Translations under genes and position numbers: made by a program
The notes under the pieces: model-generated
What the model was told of the DNA's origin: nothing
What the model saw: the letters and a program-made list of their open reading frames with translations, nothing else
Database searches by the model: none
In this document: one piece after another, positions 19,099 to 27,128 of the stretch
Layout of the letters: every line of letters begins with the position of its first letter
Numbering within the stretch: position 1 is the stretch's first letter
Source: Comamonas resistens
GTDB taxonomy: Bacteria; Pseudomonadota; Gammaproteobacteria; Burkholderiales; Burkholderiaceae_C
Direction: 5' to 3'
Length of the DNA: 64,000 nucleotides
NCBI RefSeq assembly: GCF_030064165.1
Contig: NZ_CP125947.1
Coordinates: forward strand, 558,001-622,000

Positions 19099-21135
19099 AT
19101 GCTGCTGCGCACGCGCATCACCCTGATGGCCGCCGCAGGCCTGCTGCTGACGGCGCTGGGCCTGGGCAGCGCCGGACTGTTGCGTGAACAGTTGCTACTG
19201 CAGCGCCTGGCCGTCACGACCCAGGCCGCGCAGACGGCGTTATGGGCCGAGGCCCTGGCTGCGGAAGACCAGACGCTGGACCAATACGCGGACCGGCTGG
19301 TTCTGGCACCGCATTTTCTGCAGGCTGTGCGGCGCGCCGATCCGGCTGCCATTTCCCAGGCCATGGCACAGGCGGGCCTGAAGCCCGGGCCGGGCCAGCC
19401 GCTGGATCTGGTGGCTGTGCTGAGCCTGGGCCGCAGTCCCATGGTTCAAGGGGCGGTGCCGCAGAGGGCCTTGCTCGATGCGGACAGCCTGGAGCGGGCC
19501 GTTGCAGGCGATGTCATGGACGGACTGCGCGTGCTCGGGGCAGATCAGGTGCTGGTGATTTCCACCAGAAGACTGCCCGACCAGTCCGAGCCTGCGGTGC
19601 TGGCGCTGGCGCGCGATGCGCACCATGCCCTGCAGCACATGGCGCAGCGCACGGCTTCCGTGGCCACGTTGCTCGACCTGCGCGGTAATCTGCTGGCGAC
19701 CACCGATGCCGAGCTGTGGCGGGCTGCGGCTCGGCATGTGGTGCAGCGTGCGGCGCAGCATGGCGAACTGGAGCTGGACGGCAAAACCTATACCCTCAGC
19801 AGCATGCCGGTGAACGATCTCGCAGGCCATGCGGCAGGCACGCTGATCACGCTGGCCGACCACACCCAGGATGCTGCGGCAAGCCGTTTTCTCGGGCGGC
19901 TGGCGCTGGGCGCCATTGCTGCCTTGCTGCTGGCCGTGCTGCTGGGGCTGAATTTCTACCTGCGTCGCAGCCTGCGTCCGCTTGAGCGTTCCATCGACGT
20001 CTTGCAGGCGCTGGCCCAGGGCGATGCCAGCGTGCGCCTGTCCTATGCGGGCAATGATGAAATCGGTCGCATTGCCCGGGCCGTGGCTGCTTTCCGGCGC
20101 AATGCACAGGAGCTTGCTGCCGCACGCGCCTTGCGTGAGCGCGTGCGCCGCCGGCAGGAGCGCCTGCTGCGCACCAAGCTGCAGAGCCTGGCTGAAGCCA
20201 CGCACCAGCCCCTGGCGCTGCAGGCCGGTGATGGAGACGAGGATAGTGACGAGGATAGTGACGAGGAGCAACTGCGTCAGCTGGCCGGTGTGATGAACGA
20301 GTTGTCGGGCCGGCTCATAGACCAGCACCAGCGCCTGACCGGCATGGTGCAGGAGCTGCGCGAGGCCCTGGTCACGAAGAACCGCCTTGCGGGTCTGGAG
20401 CAGGAGCTGCAGATCGCGGCCCAGGTCCAGCTGAGCATCTTGCCGCGCCAGCAGCCGCAGGACGCGCGCGTGCAGCTGCATTGCCACATCACGCCGGCGC
20501 GCGAGGTCGGCGGGGACTTCTACGACTACTTCTTCATCGACGATGCACATCTGGGCTTTGTGATCGCCGACGTTTCCGGCAAGGGCGTGCCCGCTGCGCT
20601 GTTCATGACCATCACGCGCACGCTGCTCAAGGCCACGGCACAGTTCATCGCCGAACCCACGAAATGCCTGGGCCAGCTCAACGACCTGCTGGCCGCAGAG
20701 AACGAGCAGATGATGTTCGTCACGCTGTTCTATGGTGTGCTGAATCTGGAAAGCGGTCAGCTGCGCTACGTCAATGCCGGGCACAACCCGCCATACCTGC
20801 TGCGCGCGGACGGCGGCGTGGCCTTGCTGCCGCGTACCGGCGGCATGGCCGTGGCCGTGAGCGAAGGCTTTCCCTACCGCGCGGGCAGCGTGGAGCTGGG
20901 TATTGGCGACCAGCTATTCCTCTATACCGACGGTGTGACCGAGGCCTTCGATCCCGATGGGCGGGAATATGGCGAGCCCCGGCTGGAGCAGGTGCTGTGC
21001 ACGCTGATGGCCGGGCCCGAGCACGCGCCGGCGCAGCTGGCCGCAGGCGTGCTGGCCGATGTCCATGCCTTCGAGCGCGGCGCACCCCAGGCCGACGACA
21101 TCACCTGCGTGGCGCTGCGCTATATGGGCTCCTGA
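19099..21135 (+). CDS. RsbU/SpoIIE-type PP2C serine phosphatase with sensor and HAMP domains
   Basis: 678 residues. TM near 8-28, extracytoplasmic sensor (about 30-265), TM (about 270-292), HAMP (RSLRPLERSIDVLQALAQGD), a coiled coil with an acidic repeat, then a C-terminal PP2C domain (about 440-676). All metal-site aspartates are present: EVGGDFYDYF, IADVSGKGVPAALF, YTDGVTEAFDPDG and QADDITCVAL. Family members dephosphorylate a phospho-STAS anti-anti-factor (RsbV), freeing it to bind the RsbW kinase. A STAS protein and an RsbW-like protein are encoded 5 kb downstream and are the probable partners. Confidence 0.93.
   Translation: MLLRTRITLMAAAGLLLTALGLGSAGLLREQLLLQRLAVTTQAAQTALWAEALAAEDQTLDQYADRLVLAPHFLQAVRRADPAAISQAMAQAGLKPGPGQPLDLVAVLSLGRSPMVQGAVPQRALLDADSLERAVAGDVMDGLRVLGADQVLVISTRRLPDQSEPAVLALARDAHHALQHMAQRTASVATLLDLRGNLLATTDAELWRAAARHVVQRAAQHGELELDGKTYTLSSMPVNDLAGHAAGTLITLADHTQDAAASRFLGRLALGAIAALLLAVLLGLNFYLRRSLRPLERSIDVLQALAQGDASVRLSYAGNDEIGRIARAVAAFRRNAQELAAARALRERVRRRQERLLRTKLQSLAEATHQPLALQAGDGDEDSDEDSDEEQLRQLAGVMNELSGRLIDQHQRLTGMVQELREALVTKNRLAGLEQELQIAAQVQLSILPRQQPQDARVQLHCHITPAREVGGDFYDYFFIDDAHLGFVIADVSGKGVPAALFMTITRTLLKATAQFIAEPTKCLGQLNDLLAAENEQMMFVTLFYGVLNLESGQLRYVNAGHNPPYLLRADGGVALLPRTGGMAVAVSEGFPYRAGSVELGIGDQLFLYTDGVTEAFDPDGREYGEPRLEQVLCTLMAGPEHAPAQLAAGVLADVHAFERGAPQADDITCVALRYMGS
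20236..20267 (+). repeat. 12-bp in-frame tandem repeat in rsbU-like gene
   Basis: Unit GACGAGGATAGT, two full copies plus 8 bases of a third. It encodes the acidic run DEDSDEDSDEE in the linker between the HAMP-proximal coiled coil and the phosphatase domain. Because the unit is a multiple of three, copy changes would lengthen the linker without frameshift. Confidence 0.85.
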
Positions 21136-21222
21136 AAACAGGAGCTTATTGCGCTTGCTGGATAAGGAATTGAAGGCATTTCATTTCTGAAATGCTGGTG
21201 TGGCAAGCGCAAGCAGCTATTT
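21128..21222. terminator. Nested hairpins between convergent genes (repeat-like element)
   Basis: Three inverted repeats lie between the RsbU gene and the convergent permease. GCTCCTG-AAAA-CAGGAGC spans the RsbU stop codon. GCATTTCA-TTTC-TGAAATGC is at 21176-21195. A long-range pair AGCTTATTGCGCTTGC / GCAAGCGCAAGCAGCT (21143-21158 and 21203-21218) is followed by T8. The outer pair resembles a short intergenic element that recurs near 41.6 and 43.9 kb. It probably terminates both transcripts. Confidence 0.6.
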
Positions 21223-21234
21223 TTTTTGAGTGCA

Positions 21235-22962
21235 TTAATTCTCGAAGGTCAGCCGCAGCGTGCACAGCCCATCGGCATTGCTGCTGGCGCGTGCACCGTG
21301 AGCCGACTGGCTTACCAGGTAGCCGGTCATCTGCAGCTCGGCCTCGGTGCTGGCCATCAGCTCTTCGGCCGACGGGGGCTGTTTTGCCAGCGGCAGCAGG
21401 CCGCCGCGGTAGCGCACGATGAGGGTGAAGATGTATTCGTCAAAGCCCGTCTCCACCTCGATCTCGCTCTGCGGGTCCGCCAACAGATGATGGCCGGTGA
21501 GTGCCTCCACCACCTGCCAGCCCACCAGCTCGGCACGGCGCACGGGCTCGTGGCGTGCGCCCCAGAGCCGACCCTGACTTTCGAGGAACTCGGTGATGTC
21601 GTCCAGCGTGGTGTGGTCCAGCGCGAAGCGCTTGCGCGTGCCCTGGCGTATGCCCAGACGGAATACCGAGGACATGAGCACCGTCACGCACACGCCCGCC
21701 GCTAGGCCCGACAGCGCCACATAGGCCAGCGAGGGCCATAGCTGCTGAATGGCCGGCTGGATGATGGGCATGCCCGTGCCCACCATCAGGCCCAGCCCCA
21801 CGGCCAGCACGCGCCGGTTGTCCAGCATGCGCGAGGCGATCAGCTGCAAGCCGCTGAGCGTGGTGAAGGTGGCAAGGTACAGCAGCAGCGCGCCCATGAC
21901 GGATGCGGGCAGCAGCAGCCACAGGCCGATCAGCTTGGGTACCAGCGCGGCCAGCAGCAGCAGGCCCGCCGTCCAGTAGCCGAGATAGCGGCTGGCGCTG
22001 CCCGAGGCTGCAGCCAGGCTCACGGCGCCGCCGCTGGCGGCCAGCGGCAGGCCGTTGACCAGGGCCGCGAACAAATGGGCCACGCCCTCGGCACGCACGC
22101 CGCGTGCCAGCGGGCGCAGATGGGGTCGCACCCAGTCGGCATCGGCGCTGCGCTGCACGATGGTCTGCGTGCCCATGGAAGTCAGAGAGAGCACGAAGCC
22201 CGTGACGATATATGGCGCTATGGCCATGGGCTCGAAGCTCCAGCCGAAGACCGGCAACTGAGGCAGCCGCACCCAGGCCAGTTGCTGCCAGGCGTGCAAC
22301 TGCTCGGGCATCAGATCCAGCAGCAGACTCAGCGCCATGCCCACAAGCAGGCCGGCCAGCGGCGCCATGAGCTTGAGCAGACCCCTGGCCCAGACGTTGC
22401 AGCCAATCATGGTGCTCAGCGCCAGTGCTCCGGTCAGCAGCGAGGCGCCGGTCAGCGGCTGGCCATGCGACAGCCGCGTGCCGGTAATCTGCTGCAGGCC
22501 CAGCGCGCCCAGGCCCAGCCCGATCAGCATCACTGCCACGCCCGATACTTCGGTGGTGAAGATATTGCGCATGCGCATGATGAGAAAGCTGAAGGCGATC
22601 TGCGTCAGCCCCACCACCCAGATCATGCCGAACACTGCTTGCAGACCCGAGCCCGGCAGACTGGCCACCAGATACATGCCCGGCAGCACAGCGCCCGTGG
22701 CCTGCAGCGGGTAGTAGTAGCCAGCGCCCAGGTAGCGCAGCGCGCGCACCTGCAGCACGATAACCAGCGCCGACACCAGCAGCGTGGCCGAGGCGATGTC
22801 CAGAAAGCCGCTGCGCTCCTCCAGCCCCGCCGCGCGTGCATAGATATCGGGAATGATCATCAGCGCGCCGAGAAAGGCCAGTTGCTGCAGGGCCAGCCCC
22901 AGAGCCAGCTTTGTGGGCAGCGGGTCGTTGACGCCGAAGGCGATGTTGTCTGGGCGGCGCAT
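21235..22962 (-). CDS. Divergent NCS2/SLC23-fold permease with RsbW-like C-terminal domain (copy A)
   Basis: 575 residues: about 420 residues of hydrophobic helices in the NCS2 (uracil/xanthine permease) order, then a soluble tail of about 130 residues. Residues that normally bind nucleobase are changed: the TM1 Gln-His pair reads LQQL, and the N-x-G-x4-T signature near TM10 reads GGAVSLAAASGS. The tail has helix RRAELVGWQVVEAL, strand FDEYIFTLIVRYRG and a final strand LCTLRLTFEN, a pattern resembling an RsbW ATPase fold without its N and G boxes. It lies 11 bp after a carbonic anhydrase gene, so probably one transcript. Substrate unknown; bicarbonate or another anion is only a guess from the neighbour. 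Confidence 0.78.
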   Translation of the reverse strand: MRRPDNIAFGVNDPLPTKLALGLALQQLAFLGALMIIPDIYARAAGLEERSGFLDIASATLLVSALVIVLQVRALRYLGAGYYYPLQATGAVLPGMYLVASLPGSGLQAVFGMIWVVGLTQIAFSFLIMRMRNIFTTEVSGVAVMLIGLGLGALGLQQITGTRLSHGQPLTGASLLTGALALSTMIGCNVWARGLLKLMAPLAGLLVGMALSLLLDLMPEQLHAWQQLAWVRLPQLPVFGWSFEPMAIAPYIVTGFVLSLTSMGTQTIVQRSADADWVRPHLRPLARGVRAEGVAHLFAALVNGLPLAASGGAVSLAAASGSASRYLGYWTAGLLLLAALVPKLIGLWLLLPASVMGALLLYLATFTTLSGLQLIASRMLDNRRVLAVGLGLMVGTGMPIIQPAIQQLWPSLAYVALSGLAAGVCVTVLMSSVFRLGIRQGTRKRFALDHTTLDDITEFLESQGRLWGARHEPVRRAELVGWQVVEALTGHHLLADPQSEIEVETGFDEYIFTLIVRYRGGLLPLAKQPPSAEELMASTEAELQMTGYLVSQSAHGARASSNADGLCTLRLTFEN

Positions 22963-22973
22963 CTGTCAGTCTT

Positions 22974-23678
22974 TCAGTCGATGACGGGCATCAGCTGCGT
23001 GCCGCCGGGCTCGGTGGTCCAGAGGTCGCCCGTGTCCAGGTCGAACCACCAGCCGTGCAGCACCAGATTGCCTGCCTCGACGCGTTCGCGCACCCAGGGA
23101 TAGCTCATGAGGTTCTTCAGCGAGCCGGCCACCGAAGCGCGCTCGACCAGCGCCGGGTTGTCCTTCAGGCGCTCCAGCGGGGCCAGCAGGGGCTGGCCCT
23201 GGGCGTCTTTCTCGGAGAGCTGCAGGCGGCTGGCGTCCAGTGCCATAGAGACCCAGTTGCCGATGAAGTCGCTTTGCAGCCACTGTCCACCCGCGCCGCC
23301 CAGCATGGCCTTGATGCCGCCGCAGTGCGCGTGGCCCAGCACGATGATGTGGTCTACCTTCAGGTGGCATACCGCGTATTCGATGGCTGCGCCCGCACCG
23401 TCGAAATGGTGTGCGGGATCGTAAGGAGGCACCAGGTTGGCCACGTTGCGCACCACGAACAGCTGACCTGGATCGGCGTCGGACAGCAGCGTGGGATCCA
23501 CGCGCGAGTCACTGCACGAAATCACCAGGGCTGGCGGCGATTGGCCTTGATCGACCAGCCGGTGCATCAGCTCGCTGTTGTCTTCATAAAAGCGCTGGCG
23601 AAAGCGCTTGATGCCCTCCAGCAGATGGCTGATGTCGCGGCAGGCGTCGCCGGCGTGTGCATGATCATGATGGGCCAA
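22974..23678 (-). CDS. Beta-class carbonic anhydrase, second copy
   Basis: 234 residues. Zinc ligands C55 (ISCSDSRVD), H116 and C119 (LGHAHCGGIKA), and the D57/R59 pair, are intact, so catalysis is expected. The N-terminus is His-rich (AHHDHAHAGD). The start is taken as TTG 23678, which has GGAGAA 8 nt before it; the nearby ATG triplets are out of frame. It is encoded between an RsbW-like kinase and a permease gene, which suggests that CO2/bicarbonate handling is part of this module. The 150-bp gap upstream may carry its own promoter. Confidence 0.9.
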   Translation of the reverse strand: MAHHDHAHAGDACRDISHLLEGIKRFRQRFYEDNSELMHRLVDQGQSPPALVISCSDSRVDPTLLSDADPGQLFVVRNVANLVPPYDPAHHFDGAGAAIEYAVCHLKVDHIIVLGHAHCGGIKAMLGGAGGQWLQSDFIGNWVSMALDASRLQLSEKDAQGQPLLAPLERLKDNPALVERASVAGSLKNLMSYPWVRERVEAGNLVLHGWWFDLDTGDLWTTEPGGTQLMPVID

Positions 23679-23847
23679 AATGATTTCTCCACAAAACAAG
23701 TTAGGACTTGCGCCAATCAGGATGAATCAAGGATTGCTGTTTTGAGGCAACGCTCTTGCTTGAGCCTGATTTGCGCACATCGTGCAAAGGTCGGGAACGA
23801 GAATCCTGCCACAGCCCTGGCGGGCTGCAACATTTGCTTGCATTCGT

Positions 23848-24306
23848 TTATGGCTCCAGCGCCACTTCCAGCAGCAGCACATTGCGCAGCGCTTCGCGGC
23901 GGTACAGCATCTGGTGCAGATAGTGGCGCATCAGCCGCAGGCCATGGCCACCGACCTGCGCCTCGTCCAGCGAGGCGGCCAGATCGGGCGAGGCCTGGGC
24001 CGTCGGGTCGAAGGCCACGCCGTTATCCTCGATCCTCAGAGCCAGGCCATGTGCCGTGGGGCCGCAGGCCAGCCACAGGTGCAATGGCTGGTCGGGCTGA
24101 GGGACGATATTGGCCAGGGCTTCGTCGGCGCACAGCGTCAGTGCAAACAGTGTCTTGGGCGGCCAGGCCTGGTGCTCGCCCAGTGCCTGCAGCCAGGCCA
24201 GTGCGCCGGAGATGCTCTCGGGGCCGGGCATGGGCTCGAAGCGCTGCGCCGGCGCGGTCCAGGCCGGCCATTCGGGTTGTGCAGTGGCGGTTGCCGCAGT
24301 GCTCAT
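23848..24306 (-). CDS. RsbW-like GHKL serine kinase / anti-sigma-type ATP-binding protein
   Basis: 152 residues. The GHKL ATP-binding motifs are complete: N-box DEALANI (E62, N66), G1 box IEDNGVAFDP (D94, G96) and G2 box GGHGLRLMR (119-127). Family members (RsbW, SpoIIAB, BtrW) phosphorylate a STAS partner and sequester an output protein, usually a sigma factor. No sigma gene is visible here; the permeases beside it carry related but motif-poor domains. ATG at 24306 has AAGGAG upstream and is preferred over TTG 24339. It starts 29 bp after the permease B stop. Confidence 0.9.
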   Translation of the reverse strand: MSTAATATAQPEWPAWTAPAQRFEPMPGPESISGALAWLQALGEHQAWPPKTLFALTLCADEALANIVPQPDQPLHLWLACGPTAHGLALRIEDNGVAFDPTAQASPDLAASLDEAQVGGHGLRLMRHYLHQMLYRREALRNVLLLEVALEP

Positions 24307-24335
24307 GGGTGGCAGCTCCTTGGAGTTTTGGGGCC

Positions 24336-26090
24336 TCAATGCTCGAAATGCAGGCGCAGCATGGCTTCACCAGTACCGACGTTATCTGCGGTGCTCACAC
24401 GGTCCGCCAGATGGCGCAGCAACTGGCCCGAGACATTGGCCAGCGCCGCGTCGATGGCGCTGTCGTCACCATCCAGCAGCGCGGCGGACGCCGGCGCGGC
24501 CGGGCCCGAGGACAGGGCCAGCGGCGCGCCCGTGTGCAGCATCTCCAGGTCGAGGTTGAATTCGTCGAAACTGCCGCGCATGCCCGTCAGCTGACGTCCC
24601 TGGGCAGCCACGGCCTCGGCGGCCTCCAGGGCGGCAATGGCCGCGCGCTGCACCACGTTGCGCCGCGCACCCCAGGCTGCGCCCCAGGTCTCGACCAAGC
24701 CCGTGATGTCTGCATGCAGCGTGGGGCTGGCAGACTGCAGCGATTGCGCAGCGCGCTGCGAGGTGCCGATGCGAAACAGCAGGTTCAGCACGATGACCAG
24801 AATGCCAGCGACCACAAATCCGTCACCCAGCAGGAAATGCAGCCCCGGGGGCAGATGCTGCGCCAGTTGCGGCATCTGCATCAGCGTCAGGCCTGCGCTC
24901 AGCGACAGTCCCACGGCAAAAATACCGCGGCTGTCCATGGCGCGTGAAGCAATCAGCTCCATACCCGAGACCATCAGAAACCCGGCCGCATACAGGCCCA
25001 CGGCGCCCAGCACGGGCTCGGGAATCAGCGTCAATGCCATGGTCAGCTGCGGCAGAAAAGCCACCAGAGCCAGGAGCAAAGCCGTCATGAACCCGATGAC
25101 GCGGGCCGTGGAGCGCGTGGCGTAGACCAGGGCGATATTGGCGGAGCTGACGCAGGTGGGAAAGCCGCCCAGCATGCCCATGAGCAGATCACCGATGCCG
25201 TTGGCCTTGATGCCGCTGCCCACGGCCTGCATGTTGGCGCGCTTCCAGTCCGCGTCGTCCATCTTGTCGAGCATGATGACGCTGCCCAGCATATCGAGCT
25301 GTGTGAGCACGGCCACCAGCGCCACGGCCACCATCATGCCGGCATCAAGGCCGAGCACCGGCGCAGCCACCTGCGGCAGCGCCACCAGCGGCACGTCCTG
25401 CAGCACCTGCAGGCCTTCGAGTTGGCCCAGCATGGCTGCCACCACAACGCCCGCCGCAATGGCCACCAGCAAGGCCATGAGGCGCAGCCGCCTGCCCCAG
25501 ACCGACAGCACCACGATGCAGCCCAGCGTGATGCCGGATACAAGCGCGCTGCCGCCATCGACATGCCATTGCCCGTCCACGCCCAGCGCATGGCGTACTG
25601 AGGACGACACCAGCGCCATGCCGCCCATGCAGATCACCACGCCCACGACAGGCGGTGGAAACAGCGCTCGCATATGGCGCACCAGCGGTGCCATGACCAG
25701 CGTCACCACGCCGTAGACCAGCGCCGCAGTCGCCATGCCGCCAGGCCCATGCGCGGCCACCAGTGCCGACACAAAGGCGATCATGAACGGGTTGGGCATG
25801 TGTACCAGCAGCGCGCCGCTGCCCCAGCGTCCGCCCCAGGCCTGCAGCGCCGTGCACAAGGCCATGCCCAGCAGCGTCATGGCCACCATGGACTGCGTGC
25901 CCCAGCGGTCCAGCCCGGCCGTACGCGCCGCGACCAGCACATAGGTGACGAAGGCCATGGCCGTGGCCGCATGCTGCGCGCCCAGCACCAGCAAGGCACC
26001 GGCCGAAGGCCGCTCGTCTGCGGCGTATACGAGGTCGGGCGGACGGCGGCGTACGGCCAGTGCGGGCAAGCGCAGAAAGGACAAATACAT
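24336..26090 (-). CDS. Divergent NCS2/SLC23-fold permease with RsbW-like C-terminal domain (copy B)
   Basis: 584 residues. It keeps the TM1 GAQHAA Gln-His of NCS2 permeases and an N-x-A-x4-T version (SSANIALVYATR) of the family signature, but the usual Glu of the TM8 block is not obvious (VLTQLDMLGSV). About 130 C-terminal residues after FRIGTSQ form a soluble domain: helix AAIAALEAAEAVA, strands FDEFNLDLEMLHTG, helix ALANVSGQLLRHLADRVS, and final strand AMLRLHFEH, paralleling the RsbW neighbour but lacking its N and G boxes. Probably a paralogue of permease A. ATG 26090 is chosen over TTG 26120. Divergent from the STAS gene. Confidence 0.78.
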   Translation of the reverse strand: MYLSFLRLPALAVRRRPPDLVYAADERPSAGALLVLGAQHAATAMAFVTYVLVAARTAGLDRWGTQSMVAMTLLGMALCTALQAWGGRWGSGALLVHMPNPFMIAFVSALVAAHGPGGMATAALVYGVVTLVMAPLVRHMRALFPPPVVGVVICMGGMALVSSSVRHALGVDGQWHVDGGSALVSGITLGCIVVLSVWGRRLRLMALLVAIAAGVVVAAMLGQLEGLQVLQDVPLVALPQVAAPVLGLDAGMMVAVALVAVLTQLDMLGSVIMLDKMDDADWKRANMQAVGSGIKANGIGDLLMGMLGGFPTCVSSANIALVYATRSTARVIGFMTALLLALVAFLPQLTMALTLIPEPVLGAVGLYAAGFLMVSGMELIASRAMDSRGIFAVGLSLSAGLTLMQMPQLAQHLPPGLHFLLGDGFVVAGILVIVLNLLFRIGTSQRAAQSLQSASPTLHADITGLVETWGAAWGARRNVVQRAAIAALEAAEAVAAQGRQLTGMRGSFDEFNLDLEMLHTGAPLALSSGPAAPASAALLDGDDSAIDAALANVSGQLLRHLADRVSTADNVGTGEAMLRLHFEH

Positions 26091-26182
26091 GGTCGGGAAA
26101 ATTCTGGCAGGGTTCGGCAAGAGGCCACGCTATCATCGCAGCGGCTTGCATTCTGCGATAAACCACAGAGAAAATTATTTCC

Positions 26183-26515
26183 ATGACGATTGCCATCGAA
26201 CCTACCGCCGCCGCCACCATCGTGCCTCTGCAAGGGCAGATCAACAGCGCCAATGCCGCAGCCATCGAGGCACAGGTGCTGGCGCTCGTGGATGGCGGCA
26301 CCAAGAATCTGATCCTCGATTTTGCGGGCCTTGACTACATCTCCAGCGCCGGTTTGCGCATGGTTCTGGTGGTGGCCAAGCGCCTCAAGCAGGAAAGCGG
26401 TCTGCTGGTGCTGTGCGGCATGCAGCCGCATGTGCGCGAGGTCTTCGACATCAGCGGCTTCCTGGCCATCCTCAATGTCGAGCCCACGCGCAGCGAGGCA
26501 TTGACTCGGTTCTGA
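26183..26515 (+). CDS. STAS-domain anti-sigma-factor antagonist (RsbV/SpoIIAA-like)
   Basis: 110 residues, a stand-alone STAS domain. The phosphorylation loop FAGLDYISSAGLRM is intact; S55 (second Ser of ISSAG) aligns with the phospho-serine of SpoIIAA. Flanking strands IVPLQGQINSANA and LLVLCGMQPHVREVFDISGF are typical. It should be the substrate of the RsbW-like kinase (23848-24306) and of the RsbU phosphatase (19099-21135). It is transcribed away from the permease operon across a 93-bp gap that must hold both promoters. Confidence 0.93.
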   Translation: MTIAIEPTAAATIVPLQGQINSANAAAIEAQVLALVDGGTKNLILDFAGLDYISSAGLRMVLVVAKRLKQESGLLVLCGMQPHVREVFDISGFLAILNVEPTRSEALTRF

Positions 26516-26595
26516 GTGGACATCTTGCTGTCCTCTCTGGCAAAGGGCGCAGGCCATTTTCACGACAAGAAAACAAAAAACGGCGCAACCGTGCA

Positions 26596-26788
26596 GCGGC
26601 GTCAAGCAGTTCATCACCGGGGGCAAGAACGGTGATGTGGCCGTTGTCATTGCCATTGCCGACAAGGCGACAAGGCGACAAGGCGGCGGGTAAAAAAGGC
26701 ATGAGCGCCTCTCGTACCGACCGCCAGCCCCGGCTCATCGTGGCGCGCCTTGAGGACAAGCGGGGCCGGCACAGCGGCGATACGGCAC
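26596..26788 (+). pseudogene. Decayed fragment of the acyl-CoA dehydrogenase gene
   Basis: Matches codons around 149-210 of the intact acyl-CoA dehydrogenase at 27846-28976 (parent bases about 28290-28473). Readable pieces are GVKQFIT-GGKNGDVAVVIAIADKA and ARLEDK. It is disrupted by a triplication of GACAAGGC (26661-26684), which breaks the frame, and by substitutions. It has no start or end of its own. It fuses directly to the next fragment at GATACGGCAC. Confidence 0.85.
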
Positions 26789-26789
26789 G

Positions 26790-27028
26790 GTGCTGTTCGC
26801 AAGCGATCATTTCCGCCCCAGGCGGGTGATCAAGGTGCATGTGCAAGAAGCCTGTCTGCACTGCGCCAAGGCCTTGATGCACTCCAGGCGCTGGAGTGCC
26901 GAGGTGCAGGTGCCGCGCAAGGTCATGCCATCGCTCAATCAGATGATCCGGTCGCAGTCAGGCATGACCAGCGAGCCGTGGCCCGCTACAGCGCGCTGAT
27001 TGCAGCAGAGCAAGGCAAACAGAGCTGA
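26790..27028 (+). pseudogene. Decayed fragment of the flavin split-barrel gene
   Basis: Matches the last 80 codons, including the stop, of the gene at 11498-12121 (parent bases about 11872-12121): LFASDHFRPR, then HCAKALMHSRRWSAEVQVPRK and NQMIRSQ. Identity is roughly 85% by eye at DNA level. About 19 bp are deleted after GCGAGCC, shifting the frame near the end. It follows the acyl-CoA dehydrogenase fragment without a gap. It is a remnant, not an active gene. Confidence 0.87.
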
Positions 27029-27128
27029 TCGATAGGGCTCATTGAAATGGATAGCTGATTGCGATAATGGTTAAAGGAGTTCAGTTGAAAAATATCTTGA
27101 AACCTAATAACGATAGGCGCTGGCAGCT

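Noticed and set aside
26516..27128. A short novel gene in the open frames at 26413-26829 and 26750-27028
   Set aside because: Both are explained by decayed copies of two known genes with frameshifts; there is no ribosome site.
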